NCBI GenBank assembly: GCA_023435265.1
Contig: JAEYRZ010000093.1
Span: forward strand, 1 to 48,342
DNA length: 48,342 nt
DNA from: Pseudomonadota bacterium
Lineage (GTDB): Bacteria; Desulfobacterota; Desulfobacteria; Desulfobacterales; Desulfosarcinaceae
Reading direction: 5' to 3'
The notes under the pieces were generated by a model that saw only the letters and a program-made list of their open reading frames with translations, was not told the origin of the DNA and searched no databases. Numbering within the stretch: position 1 is the stretch's first letter; each line of letters opens with the position of its first letter. The position numbers and the translations under genes are program-made. Below, in pieces: positions 13,981-23,300 of the stretch.

Positions 13981-14958
13981 ATGCCTGATTCACAACATTC
14001 GGAGTCCGCACGCGTGACCGCCTTTGCATCGGTTCCCCTGCTGGAATGGAAAAAGCGCCTCTGGCCCTTCCTGGCCCTGTCGCGAACGCCGCACGGCATC
14101 ATCGACATGGCCGCGCCGGCGGTGGCGGCGCTGCTGTGCCTGGGCGGGTTCCCGCCGCTGTCGATCGTGCTGGTCGGCGCGCTGACGATGTTCGCCGGCT
14201 ACACGGCTGTTTATGCCTTGAACGACCTGGTGGATGTGCGCATCGACCGCGCCAAGGTCGGGATCGGCGGCTACAGCGACGCGGACGCCTATGTCGACGG
14301 CGTCCTGGTGCGCCATCCGCTGGCCAAGGACGTGCTGAGCGTTCCGGCCGGCCTGACGTGGGCGCTCGGGTGGGGGCTCGTGGCCCTGGCCGGGGCCTGG
14401 TGGCTCAATCCGGTGTGCCTGTATCTCTTCCTTGCCGGCTGCCTGCTGGAGGCGGTCTACTGCAAGCTTTTGCGCATTTCGCCCTGGCGGGCGGTCGTCA
14501 ACGGGATCGTCAAAACCGTCGGCGCCCTGGCGGCGGTGTTTGCGGTGCAGCCGCAGCCCGATCCGCTGTTCCTGGGGCTCCTGTTTCTCTGGCTCTTCTG
14601 CTGGGAAATCGGCGGGCAGAATATCCCCAATGACCTGACCGATATCGAAGAAGACCGGCATTTCAAGGCCCAGACCATCCCGGTGCGGCTGGGCCCGCGG
14701 CGCGCGGCGATTCTCAGCCTGCTCCTGCTGACGGCGACCCTCGTGCTGCATCCTCTGCTGCTCTGGTCGTCACCGCTTGCCGTGCGGGGGATCGATCTCG
14801 CGGCGGCCGTGGCCGTGGTGTACTTCCTGCTGCTGCGGCCGGCCCTGCACCTGGCCCAGGAGCGCGAGCGCCGCCGGGCCATGAAACTCTTCAACCAGGC
14901 CAGCTTCTATCCTTTGGCCGCCCTGGTGCTGGTGCTGCTGCGCCTGATGTTTTCCTGA
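13981..14958 (+). CDS. UbiA family prenyltransferase
   Basis: This 325-residue integral membrane protein has about eight to nine TM helices. The first Asp-rich motif is NDLVDVRIDRAKVG and the second is NDLTDIEEDRHFKAQ followed by TIPVRLG. These bind the Mg-diphosphate of the prenyl donor in the UbiA superfamily, which makes quinones, hemes and lipids. The start at ATG 13981 is preferred because the additional upstream 40 residues have no membrane or family character. Acceptor specificity cannot be assigned. The 3' end overlaps the end of a convergent small gene by about 50 bases. Confidence 0.85.
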   Translation: MPDSQHSESARVTAFASVPLLEWKKRLWPFLALSRTPHGIIDMAAPAVAALLCLGGFPPLSIVLVGALTMFAGYTAVYALNDLVDVRIDRAKVGIGGYSDADAYVDGVLVRHPLAKDVLSVPAGLTWALGWGLVALAGAWWLNPVCLYLFLAGCLLEAVYCKLLRISPWRAVVNGIVKTVGALAAVFAVQPQPDPLFLGLLFLWLFCWEIGGQNIPNDLTDIEEDRHFKAQTIPVRLGPRRAAILSLLLLTATLVLHPLLLWSSPLAVRGIDLAAAVAVVYFLLLRPALHLAQERERRRAMKLFNQASFYPLAALVLVLLRLMFS

Positions 14959-15164
14959 GCGGATTCAGGATTTCCCTGCCGCGCCGCCGGGATCTGGTAG
15001 GCCCGCTCCAGGCGGTTCCACATTTCGGCGTGCCGCCGGTCCAGGTCGGCCAGGGCGGCCTCGAACGCAGGCCCGGAAAGCGCCCCGCTTTGCGCCCGGG
15101 CGGCGAGCGCCGCGTATTCCATCTCATACCAGCGGTCCGGATCGAAATTGTAGGTCACCGTCAC
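14907..15164 (-). CDS. Small hypothetical partner of the DUF169 protein
   Basis: This 85-residue protein starts with GTG at 15164, overlapping the DUF169 stop (GTGA), so translation is coupled. It begins with a YNFDPDRWYEMEYAALA stretch and is largely helical, with a C-terminal basic tail rich in Ser, Thr and Arg. I do not know the family. The gene ends inside the 3' end of the convergent UbiA gene, so the two messages would be complementary over about 50 bases. Confidence 0.62.
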   Translation of the reverse strand: MTVTYNFDPDRWYEMEYAALAARAQSGALSGPAFEAALADLDRRHAEMWNRLERAYQIPAARQGNPESAQENIRRSSTSTRAAKG

Positions 15165-15982
15165 TTGCCTTTCAGCAGGCTCTGCCAAATGCCGCGCTGC
15201 AGGAAAGAGCCGGCCACATTGTGCTCCATCTCCATGAAGAGCTTCCAGGGCGCGGTGAAGGTCATCAGATGGTCGCTGCCCAGCTGCTTGCGGATGTGCA
15301 CGCGGGCCGACAGGTCGGTCAGGCCCACCACGCCGCGCGGGCGCTCGGCGGCGGCTTCGCGGTAGGCGTACAGGCCGATGGTCTGGCAGCCGGCGGCGTA
15401 CGGAATGATCACGTTTTCGTTGTCCCCGCGGCCGTAATTGGCCAGCACCACCAGGGCCGAGAGTTGATCCGGATCCACGAACAAGGTGACCGCCAGGGGC
15501 GGCTCCCCTTGAGCGTCGATGTCCGCCAACGGCCGGAACACGACATAGCGGGCCGGGATCTCGGTGATCGGCAGGCTGGCGATGAAGCGTTCGACCAGCT
15601 CGGGCGATTTGAGATAGCCTTCGCCGTGCACGAAATGCTCGTAGGCCTCGTCGCGCATGAAGGGCTTGACCTGCTCGGCGGTCTTGCGCCCGTGCTCCCA
15701 CTGGGCGTTGCCCGAGGAGAGAAAGTGGCAGAAGCAGGCTTCGCCGCCGGGAAAGTTTTGATACTGGTTGCCGAATCCCAGGCCGACCCCTCCGCCCCAG
15801 CAGCCGAAGGTCTCCTTGTCGCAGGCCGCCGGTTTGCCCTTGGCGGCCCCGGCGATCAGCCACATCAGGCAGCCCCACTTGCCTTTCCTGAACGTCGCGG
15901 CCCCCTCGGGCGCCGCATCGGACCAGAGCATGGCCACGGGGTTGAATTTCGAAGCGATACTGCGGGCGATCGTGCTTTCCAT
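15161..15982 (-). CDS. DUF169 family protein
   Basis: This 273-residue protein starts at ATG 15982 behind Shine-Dalgarno GGGGAG. The family pattern is clear. There is a Cys-rich N-terminal half with GCLMWLIAGAAKGKPAACDK, GCWGGGVGLGFG and GEACFCHFLS. The later part has RYVVFRPLADID and LVVLANYGRG, then AAGCQTIGLYAYREA. DUF169 proteins are common in anaerobes. The cysteines suggest metal or cofactor binding, but no reaction is established. It is coupled to a small downstream gene. The Shine-Dalgarno and the repeat-rich region upstream set the start. Confidence 0.85.
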   Translation of the reverse strand: MESTIARSIASKFNPVAMLWSDAAPEGAATFRKGKWGCLMWLIAGAAKGKPAACDKETFGCWGGGVGLGFGNQYQNFPGGEACFCHFLSSGNAQWEHGRKTAEQVKPFMRDEAYEHFVHGEGYLKSPELVERFIASLPITEIPARYVVFRPLADIDAQGEPPLAVTLFVDPDQLSALVVLANYGRGDNENVIIPYAAGCQTIGLYAYREAAAERPRGVVGLTDLSARVHIRKQLGSDHLMTFTAPWKLFMEMEHNVAGSFLQRGIWQSLLKGK

Positions 15983-16659
15983 TTTCAATCTCCCCTGACA
16001 AAAGAGTTTTGCGGATATCTGAAATGCTCAAGTACGTTATAATGCTTTAGCGCACCGGTGTGCCGAGGTATCCGGGCACAAGGACACGCCATAGCGGTTT
16101 GAAGTGCCGCTAAGGCTTGCTCCGTCCCGCTGGGCGGGATTATAACGCGTCCTTTCCGCGAACTCGCTGCGCTCAAACAGCGCGGGACGCTTTTGCTCTT
16201 ATTATCCCCTGCGGGGACGCTGCGCCAAGCAGCACTAAAACCGATGGCTGACGTCCTTGCACCCGGATACCTCGGCACACCTGATCCGTGCCATCGAACC
16301 AAACTGGAACTTTCCAGATAACCGTAAACAGTTTTTACCACGATTGTTCATGCACATGCACTGCAGCATTCAATTGCATCTGCAAAGTTCGCAGAAGCTA
16401 AAAAGTGTATTTTTTGACCACAGAGAACACAGAGAGCGCAGGGCACACAGAGAAAGAATAATGCATCTTGATGAGTTACCTCTGTGTCCTCTGTGAACTC
16501 TGTGGTTACTTGCCTTTTCTGCAAGTCCATCAGAGTTCCAGTTGGTTGGATACCCCGGCTCACCGGTGCGCAAAGGCAATCCATCGGTTTTGAGCATTTC
16601 AGATATCCGCAATCTTCAAACGTATTTCAGGCCTGGCCACGATCAAGCCGATTGTCTGG
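15983..16659. repeat. Nested inverted repeats in a 677-base gene-free region
   Basis: No gene is supported here. A 23-base segment (TTGCGGATATCTGAAATGCT and following) at about 16009-16031 is repeated in inverse orientation at about 16591-16613. Each copy is joined to a CGCACCGGTG...GGTAT segment (16050-16072 and 16549-16570). Inside this, GTGCCGAGGTATCCGGG at about 16060-16077 is inverted at about 16262-16280. A further piece at 16274-16325 reappears at 19245-19297. The CACAGAG repeat copy lies at 16400-16532. The arrangement looks like several short, non-autonomous repeat elements nested in one another. Confidence 0.6.
16400..16532. repeat. CACAGAG-type hairpin repeat, copy 1
   Basis: CCACAGAGAACACAGAG on the left pairs with CTCTGTGTCCTCTGTG and CTCTGTGG on the right, so the element can fold into a long hairpin. 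It begins AAAAAGTGT and ends with CCTTTT and a GTCCATCA segment. The same outer sequences enclose copy 2 at 34154-34265. No coding capacity is visible. Confidence 0.7.
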
Positions 16660-17112
16660 TTACATGATGTAGGCCGCGGTGCCCACCGCGATCAGGTTGT
16701 CGGTTTCGTTGCGCAGTTCCATGCGTGTCACCGAGACCTTGCGGCCGGTGCGCATCACGGCGCCGCTGGAATGGAAGTGCGCTCCCTTGCCGGGGCGCAG
16801 GTAATCGACGCGCAGATCGATGGTGCCCACGCGGGCGATGCTTTTCCTGATCTCGGCGTCGGGCAGCGGCCGCAGGCGGTCGATGGCCGAAATGGTGGCG
16901 ATGAGGCCGCCGGTGGCGTCCAGCACCGAGGAGATGACGCCGCCGTGCAGAATGCCGTGGACGAAGTTGCCGACCAGTTCCGGCCGCATGGCGAAATCGA
17001 AGCCGGCGCCGTCCCTGGCCAGGCGGCGTACCCGCAGGCCGAGATGGTGATTGAACGGGAGCTGTTCGTAGATGTCGCGGATGATCGTCAGGATCCGGTC
17101 CTCTTCAAGCAT
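16660..17112 (-). CDS. PaaI/YiiD-type hotdog-fold thioesterase
   Basis: This 150-residue protein starts at ATG 17112 with Shine-Dalgarno GAGGAGG; upstream codons are not supported. VGNFVHGILHGGVISSVLDA holds the HGG region of hotdog-fold acyl-CoA thioesterases. LRVDYLRPGKG followed by FHSSGAVMRTGRKVSVTRME is the usual second half (DYLRP and R-x-GR-x-V). It would hydrolyse an acyl-CoA in the cytoplasm, and the acyl group is unknown. It is on the same strand as the hydrolase, YedF and YbaK genes and separated from them by 84 bases. Confidence 0.82.
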   Translation of the reverse strand: MLEEDRILTIIRDIYEQLPFNHHLGLRVRRLARDGAGFDFAMRPELVGNFVHGILHGGVISSVLDATGGLIATISAIDRLRPLPDAEIRKSIARVGTIDLRVDYLRPGKGAHFHSSGAVMRTGRKVSVTRMELRNETDNLIAVGTAAYIM

Positions 17113-17196
17113 GGTGACCTCCTCGGCGCAACGTTCGAACCCGGCCGTGCTGTGCGCCAGCGTAGGGGAAGCCGCCGGGTTTGGCAACAGGGAAGA

Positions 17197-17916
17197 TCAG
17201 GCCGGGCGGTCCGCCGCCTGCCGCCAGAAATCGTAAACGGCGGCCAGGCAGGCTTGTGGACGGGCCTGCAGGATGAAATGCGGCCCGTCGATGCGGTAGA
17301 CCTGCAGCTGCGGAAGGGCGGCCCGGAAATCTTCCATGGCGGCCTGCGGCACGGTGCGGTCGCCGGCGGCCTGAAGATAGGCGCAGGGCAGGGTCAGCCG
17401 CGGAAGATAAGGGCGCACGTCGATCCGGTTGATCAGCCTCAGCCGCTGCATCAGCACGCGGGGTTCGACCATGGCCTGGACGCGCTGCCAGAGCGGAAGA
17501 AAAACATCCACCGAATCCGGGCCGCCCTGCACCACATGGCCCATCAGGCGCCGCGGGAAGGGCACGCGCAGCAGCGCCGCTGCGGGCAGGCGTTCGAGCA
17601 GGGAGAAGAACACCGGCCGCGGCGAGCGGGCGAAGGCGGCGCACAGCACGAGCCCCCGCGCCCGGATGCGGCCGCCGCCCAACAGCGCCGCGGCCACCAG
17701 CCCGGAAAAGGATTCGGCGATGACAAGGGCGTCCGGTGCGCAGGGGATCTGCGCCGCGGCGCAGCACAGCGTGTCTTCGAAGTCCAGCAGCCGGTCGGTT
17801 GGATAGCGCACGACGCTGACCGCCGTGTCGGGCGGCAGCACGCGCCGCAGGGGCTCGAAGCCGATCCCCGTGCCGTCCAGGCCCGGCAAGAGCACCAGGG
17901 GGGGCAGAAAAGGCAT
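17197..17916 (-). CDS. Alpha/beta hydrolase
   Basis: This 239-residue protein has its ATG sharing the last A of the YedF stop (TAATG), so it is translationally coupled. The N-terminus PPLVLLPGLDGTG is the first strand and oxyanion-hole region. The nucleophile elbow is AESFSG (Ser at about residue 69-70), and GPHFILQ near residue 217 supplies the catalytic His. AGDRTVP probably holds the acid. This is the alpha/beta hydrolase superfamily; the substrate is unknown. The high Arg/Pro/Ala content follows the local GC. Confidence 0.82.
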   Translation of the reverse strand: MPFLPPLVLLPGLDGTGIGFEPLRRVLPPDTAVSVVRYPTDRLLDFEDTLCCAAAQIPCAPDALVIAESFSGLVAAALLGGGRIRARGLVLCAAFARSPRPVFFSLLERLPAAALLRVPFPRRLMGHVVQGGPDSVDVFLPLWQRVQAMVEPRVLMQRLRLINRIDVRPYLPRLTLPCAYLQAAGDRTVPQAAMEDFRAALPQLQVYRIDGPHFILQARPQACLAAVYDFWRQAADRPA

Positions 17917-18509
17917 TAGATGCTGATCACCTTGTCGGCGAGCTGCATGGCGGTCACGATGTCGAGCATGTTGGTGGTTTCGCCCACCTGCTTGCGGTCC
18001 AGGAGGTCGAAGTGGTCCAGGCAGGTGCCGCACACCAGGATGGTGACCCCCTTTTGGACGTAGGCTTTGAGCTCCGCCAGCACGGGCGAACCGTCGACCG
18101 CCAGCTTGACGCCGTTGTTCACGAACACCAGGCGCCACAGTTCGGGACCCATCTCGTTGAGGGTTTTGATGAAGTTGACCATCAGCTTCGATCCCAGAAC
18201 GTCATCGCCGTAGCCCAGGCGGTCGGTGGCGCACAGCACCATGATTTTCTTGTGCGCTTCCTTCACGGCCGCCGGTTCGGGGCGCGAAACGGGCGCCTCG
18301 GCGGCGCTGCCCACGACCACGTAGTCCGGCCCTTCGGCCTTGAGCTCGGTTCGGAACCCGCGCGACTCCAGGAAGCGCTGGACATTCTGCTGCGCCGCGG
18401 CGTTGTCCACCACGATCGTCAATTCTGCCGCACCTTCGAATTCGACGGCGGCCCGGGTCTGCAGCACGGGTGCGGGGCAGGCCAGTCCCCGCGCATCGAT
18501 CTGTTTCAT
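17916..18509 (-). CDS. yedF: YedF: TusA-like and DsrE-like sulfurtransferase of selenium metabolism type
   Basis: This 197-residue protein has two domains. Residues 1-75 are TusA/SirA-like, with DARGLACPAPV carrying the single conserved Cys. Residues about 85-197 are DsrE/DsrF-like, with GDDVLGSKLMVNFIKTL and VTILVCGTCLDHFDLLD. This combination is the 'sulfurtransferase-like selenium metabolism protein YedF', known from genomes using selenium and frequent in sulfate reducers. It probably handles persulfide or selenide sulfur. The Shine-Dalgarno is AAGGAGA. It is translationally coupled to the hydrolase. No selD or selA is in the window. Confidence 0.87.
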   Translation of the reverse strand: MKQIDARGLACPAPVLQTRAAVEFEGAAELTIVVDNAAAQQNVQRFLESRGFRTELKAEGPDYVVVGSAAEAPVSRPEPAAVKEAHKKIMVLCATDRLGYGDDVLGSKLMVNFIKTLNEMGPELWRLVFVNNGVKLAVDGSPVLAELKAYVQKGVTILVCGTCLDHFDLLDRKQVGETTNMLDIVTAMQLADKVISI

Positions 18510-18527
18510 GTTCGGTTCTCCTTGTCG

Positions 18528-18989
18528 TCAGTCGGCGATATCCGCGGTCTCCGCCTTCAAGATAAGAAGGATATCCGCGGGAGCCATCTTGAGCAGGGTG
18601 CCCCGCCGACCGCCGTTGATCATCACCCGGGGGTGGGGCAGGAGCGATATGTCCATGACGGCCGGCAGCGGCTTTTTCGTGCCGAAGGGGCTGATGCCGC
18701 CCACCAGGTAACCGGTCAGGCGTTCGGCCGTCTGCCCGTCGGCCATGGCGGCCCGCTTGGACCGGCTGACGGCGGCGATCTTTTTGAGCGACAGCTGGCG
18801 GTCGCCGGGCATCAGCGCAAGCACGAAGCGCCGTTCGTCCAGGGCGACCACCAGGGTCTTGATGGTCTGCGACAGCGGAACGCCGACCGCTGCGGCGGCG
18901 AATTCGGCGCCCTTTACAAGATGGTCGTACTTCACCACTTCGTAGGCGACCCGCTGCTGGTTCAACCATTGAATGGCCCGCGTCGACAT
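18528..18989 (-). CDS. ybaK: YbaK/EbsC aminoacyl-tRNA deacylase (Cys-tRNA(Pro) type)
   Basis: This 153-residue protein starts MSTRAIQWLNQQ at ATG 18989. The pattern with VVKYDHLVKGAEFAAAAVG, IKTLVVALDERRFVLALMPG, DRQLSLKKIAA, and YLVGGISPFGTKKPLP is the YbaK/prolyl-tRNA editing fold with its conserved Lys and GGxSPxG loop. The enzyme clears mischarged tRNA after aminoacylation. It is 18 bases upstream of yedF and probably co-transcribed with it. Confidence 0.87.
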   Translation of the reverse strand: MSTRAIQWLNQQRVAYEVVKYDHLVKGAEFAAAAVGVPLSQTIKTLVVALDERRFVLALMPGDRQLSLKKIAAVSRSKRAAMADGQTAERLTGYLVGGISPFGTKKPLPAVMDISLLPHPRVMINGGRRGTLLKMAPADILLILKAETADIAD

Positions 18990-19300
18990 GCCGTGGGTAT
19001 AGCACCGATGGCCGCCGGCGATCAAATCAGTCCCGGTTTCCCTACACGCGGAACGCGGACCGGTCCAACGGATAATATCGATCGTTATCCCGGATGGAAT
19101 CGAAAAAAACAATAACCGGGGCGGGGGCGCCGCAGGCCTTGCGCGTGCGCGATGGCTGCGCGGTCTCGGGGTCGGAGTCGGTATCGGAATCGGTATCGAT
19201 TCCCAATTCGATTGCGATCCCGGCTCCGACCCCGAGATACCCAGGCACACCTGAACCGTGCCATCGAATTGGACTGGAACGTTCCAGATAACCGCAGCGG
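18990..19300. repeat. Hairpin with ATCGG-type tandem repeats plus a dispersed repeat
   Basis: This 311-base gene-free stretch holds CTCGGGGTCGGAG (about 19165-19177) that pairs with CTCCGACCCCGAG (about 19225-19237). Between them are repeated TCGGAATCGG / TCGGTATCG units. To the right, 19245-19297 (CACACCTGAACCGTGCCATC and following) repeats a segment at 16274-16325. No coding potential is visible. Confidence 0.6.
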
Positions 19301-20233
19301 TCAATACAGCTTGCGGTTGGAGAAGCCCTTGCCCAGCACGTTGAAGGTGTTTTCGAGGATGACGAAGGCCTGCGGGTCGATGCTGAAGACCAGTTCTTCG
19401 AGGCGTTTGAGCTGGAAGTTGTGCACGACGGTCATCAGGACGTCCTTGCGGTGGCCGGTGTAGGCGCCGCGGCCCTGCAGCAGGGTGGCGCCGCGGCCCA
19501 GCCGTGCCAGAATGGCCATGGCGATCTGGCTCGAGCTGTCCGAAACGATCAGGGCCATTTTGCGCTGGTTGGAGAAGTTCAGGAAGTAATCCAGCACTTG
19601 GCTGGTGATATAGCTCATGGCCAGCGAGTAGAGCACGAGGTCGATGGGCAGGCGTCCGAGGCTGAAGGCGAACAGGGCGATATTGAAGCCGAAGAAGAAT
19701 GTGCCGATGCGCACATTGAAGCGCTGATTGAGGATGACGGCGATCACATCGTTGCCGCCCGCCGATCCCATGGAGTGGAAGATCAGCCCGGCGCCGGCGC
19801 CCATCAGCGAACCGCCGGCCAGCACGGCCAGCATCGGGTTCTGGACGGGAATCTGGAAGCTGACCAGATCGATGACCAGCGTCAGGGCGGTCATGCCGAA
19901 GAGGCTGTAGCCGAAGAAGCGGCGGGAGACATAACGCCAGCCCAGGATGAAAATGGGGATGTTGATCAGGAAGTAGACCACGCCGGGTGAGAGCAGTCCG
20001 GTCCAGTAGTAGATCAGCAGGCTGACTCCCGAAAGCCCGCCGCTGATGAAGCCGTGGGGCAGGGCGATCGCTTTGACGCCGATGCCGAAGACGAGCGAGC
20101 CGAACGTCAGCAGCATCAGATTGTAGGCGATGTTGAGGCTGTAATGCCGGCTGCCGGCCTGCGGGCGGTCGCCGCCTTCGGTGTTCTGCGGGGCCGAATG
20201 GGCGGTGGATTGGGGGGCGTCTCCAATTTGCAT
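19301..20233 (-). CDS. YitT family membrane protein (DUF161 + DUF2179)
   Basis: This 310-residue protein starts at ATG 20233. About five TM helices occupy the first 210 residues (for example LMLLTFGSLVFGIGVKAI, GVVYFLINIPIFILGW, FFGYSLFGMTALTLV). The GFISGGLSGVSLL motif and the SAGGNDVIAVI stretch are typical of the YitT/DUF161 region. The last roughly 80 residues, with LLQGRGAYTGHRKDVLM and FVILENTFNVLGKGF, are the soluble DUF2179 domain. The function is not firmly known. It is separate from the flanking operons. Confidence 0.87.
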   Translation of the reverse strand: MQIGDAPQSTAHSAPQNTEGGDRPQAGSRHYSLNIAYNLMLLTFGSLVFGIGVKAIALPHGFISGGLSGVSLLIYYWTGLLSPGVVYFLINIPIFILGWRYVSRRFFGYSLFGMTALTLVIDLVSFQIPVQNPMLAVLAGGSLMGAGAGLIFHSMGSAGGNDVIAVILNQRFNVRIGTFFFGFNIALFAFSLGRLPIDLVLYSLAMSYITSQVLDYFLNFSNQRKMALIVSDSSSQIAMAILARLGRGATLLQGRGAYTGHRKDVLMTVVHNFQLKRLEELVFSIDPQAFVILENTFNVLGKGFSNRKLY

Positions 20234-20350
20234 GCTGCATCTTCCTTTTGGTTTAGAGCCGCCGCCAGCATATCCGATTCGCAAACGATTTGCACCCGTT
20301 CTTCGGCCCGCTGCGGCCGGGACATTCGAGCGCCGTGCGCCCGGAAGCGG

Positions 20351-23300
20351 CTATTCGCGATCGGGGCCGGAGGGCGAGGCAAACGGTTTCCAGTACCAGG
20401 CGCGGATCCGGGCGCGGTAGCCGCCCATGCGCAGCTTGAGGGTTTCCACCAGGCCGTAGACGGTCGGCACCACCACCAGCGTCAACAGCGTGGCCACCAG
20501 CAGCCCGCAGGCCACCAGAGTGGACATCGAGCGCCACCACAGTGTCGATTCGCTCGACCAGGCGACGGCCATCTGGTGGAAATCATAGGAAACGCCGGTG
20601 ATCATGGGCAGCAGGCCCAGGATCGTCGTGACGGCGGTCAGCATGACCGGCCGCAGGCGGGTGGCCCCGGCGGCCACGAGGGCTTCCGTCAACTCCATTC
20701 CGCGCTGGCGCAGTTTGTTGGTGTAATCGATCAGAACGATGGCGTTGTTGACCACCACCCCGGCGAGGGAGATCACGCCCACCCCGGACATGATGATGCC
20801 GAACGGCGCCTTGAGCAGGAACAGCCCCAGAAAGGCGCCGCCGAGCGAAAGAATCACCGAAGTGAGAATGATCAGCGGCTGCGCCAGGGAGTTGAACATG
20901 CTGACCAGGATCAGGAAAATGAGCAGGACGGCCAGCAGGAAGGCCTTGCTGAGAAAATCCTCGGACTCTTTCTGGAATTCGTTTTCACCCGTGAACTTGA
21001 GCTGATAGCCCGCCGGCAGGGGGAAGCCCGCCAGCAGCCGCTCGGCCTGCACGCGGGCCACGGCGCCGGGGATTTTTTCTTCGTCCACATAGGCCTTGAC
21101 CGTCACCACGCGGTCGTGGTTGATGCGCACCACATCCCCGAAGCTGCCGGTGTAGTCGATGCGGGCCATGGTGGTCAGCGGCACCATGGGGCCGGCGGGC
21201 GTCGGAATCATCAGTTTGTGGAGCACGTCCACCACCCGGCGGTCCTGTTCGGCCAGCGTGACCACGATGTCGTAATCCTCGTCGCCTTCATAAAAGGTGG
21301 AGACATCCAACCCGTTGTAGGCGATCTTGAGCGCGGCGCCGATCGCCGAACTGCTGAGGTCGAACAGGGCGGCTTTCTGGCGGTCGATGCGCACGCGCAC
21401 CGAAGGCAGCCCGGCAACGTAGTCGTCCTGCACATCCTTGACGAACGGGATTTGGGCGATCACGGCGCGCACCTGCTCGGCCAGGGCGCCCAGGTGCGTG
21501 AAGTTGTCCCCCGAGATTTCGATGTTGATGGGCGCGCCGGTCGGGGGACCCTCTTCCTGCTCCGCCACCGTGATCTGCGCGCCCGCGATGTGGCCCACCC
21601 GCTCGCGGATGGTCTCGACGTCCAGCATGGTCGGGGTGCGGCGCTCCTCGAAGTCGAGAAACTGGATGCCGATGTGGTTGGGCAGGTTGGCGTCGAACGA
21701 AAGGCCGCCGCCGCCCTGAACCGACTTGGCGTAGATGTGTTCGATGTTGTCGATGTCCGTCGGCCCCAGGTAGGGTTCACCGTCCGCCTTGCGGTGCTCC
21801 CGGGCTTCATAGGCTTGCGGATATTCACTCAAGGGCGGAAAGCGCGTGTCGGACCACCGGCCGCTGATCGCCATTTCCACCTGGCGGGCGATTTTATCCA
21901 CATAGTCGAGATCGGATCCTTCGGGCGGGTCGATGTTGACGAAAATCGATTTGGGATCGATCTTGGGGAAGAATTCGACCGGTTTTTCGAGGCCCACGGT
22001 CAAAATCCAGAGCTGCAGCATGAGGACCAGGCTTGCGAACGCGATGCCCAGCACCGTGACCTTGTGGCGCAGCGCACCGCGCAGCAGGGCGGCGTAGGCC
22101 GTCAGCAGCCTTCCGCGGATGGCCGCCGGTGCTTCGCCGCCGTCCTCCGCCGGCACGTCGGATTGAGTCCCGCCGGCCGCGCCGCCGTTGGCTTTCATGA
22201 AAAAGGCGCACAGGGCCGGGTTGATCACCATGGCCACGAAAAGGCTCGAAGAGAGCGTGACCACCAGGGTGATGGGCAGGTATTTCATGAACTCGCCCAT
22301 CAAGCCCGGCCAGAAGATCATGGGGAAAAACGCGGCCAGGGTGGTGAGCGTCGAACCGATCACGGGCCAGGCCACCTCGCTCGTGGCGCGCATGGCCGCC
22401 TGGACGCGCGGAACGCCCTGCTGCATGTAGCGGTAGACATTTTCGACGATCACCACGGCGTTGTCGACCAGCATGCCGAGCGCCAGGGTCAGGGAAAAGA
22501 GCACGACCATGTTCAACGTGATGCCCAGCGCCTGCAGCACGCTGAACGAGATCAGCATCGAGAAGGGGATCGCCATGCTGACCAGCACCGCATTGCGCAG
22601 CCCCATGGCAAAGAGCAGCACGACCACCACCAGCAGCAATCCGGTGATGATGTTGTTCTCCAGGTCGGCCACCATCAGGCGGATGTCCTTGGCCTGGTCC
22701 ATCAGTTTGGTGATCCGGGTTCCTTCGGGCCAGGCCGGGGCGGCGCGCTGGATCACCGCGTCGATGCGGTCGGTGATCTGAATGATGTTTTCTCCCACCC
22801 GCTTCTTGACGGCGATGTTGACCGACTCGATGCCGTCCAGGCGCGAGCGGCTCGTTTCGTCCTTTGCTCCGTCCAGCACCCGCGCCACGTCCTTGAGGTA
22901 GACCGGCTTGTTTTCGTGGGTGGCGACGACCAGCCCCAGGATCTCGTCGGGGTTCTCGAACTCGCCCGGCACCCGCAGCTGATAACGTCCCTGCCCCAGG
23001 GTGATGGCGCCGCCCGAGGTGTTCTGGTTTTCCGTGGCCACCACCTGCCGCAGGTTGGTGATCGGGATGTGGTAGTAGGTCAGCTTGTCCGGATCCACCT
23101 CCACGCGGATTTCGCGCTCCCGGCCGCCGGTGACCTCGGCTTCCAGAACGCCGGGGATGGCTTCGATGTCGTCCTTGAGATCGTCGGCGATGGTCTTCAG
23201 CTGGCGCGGCCCGCAGGTGCCGGCCAGGGAAAAGGTGACGATGGGCAGTTCGGAGAAGTTGACCTCGAAAACCGAGGGGTCCTCCTCGAGATCGGTGGGC

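Noticed and set aside
15983..16659. CRISPR array in the repeat-rich region
   Set aside because: The repeats are inverted, irregularly spaced and few; there are no evenly spaced direct repeats with unique spacers and no cas genes.
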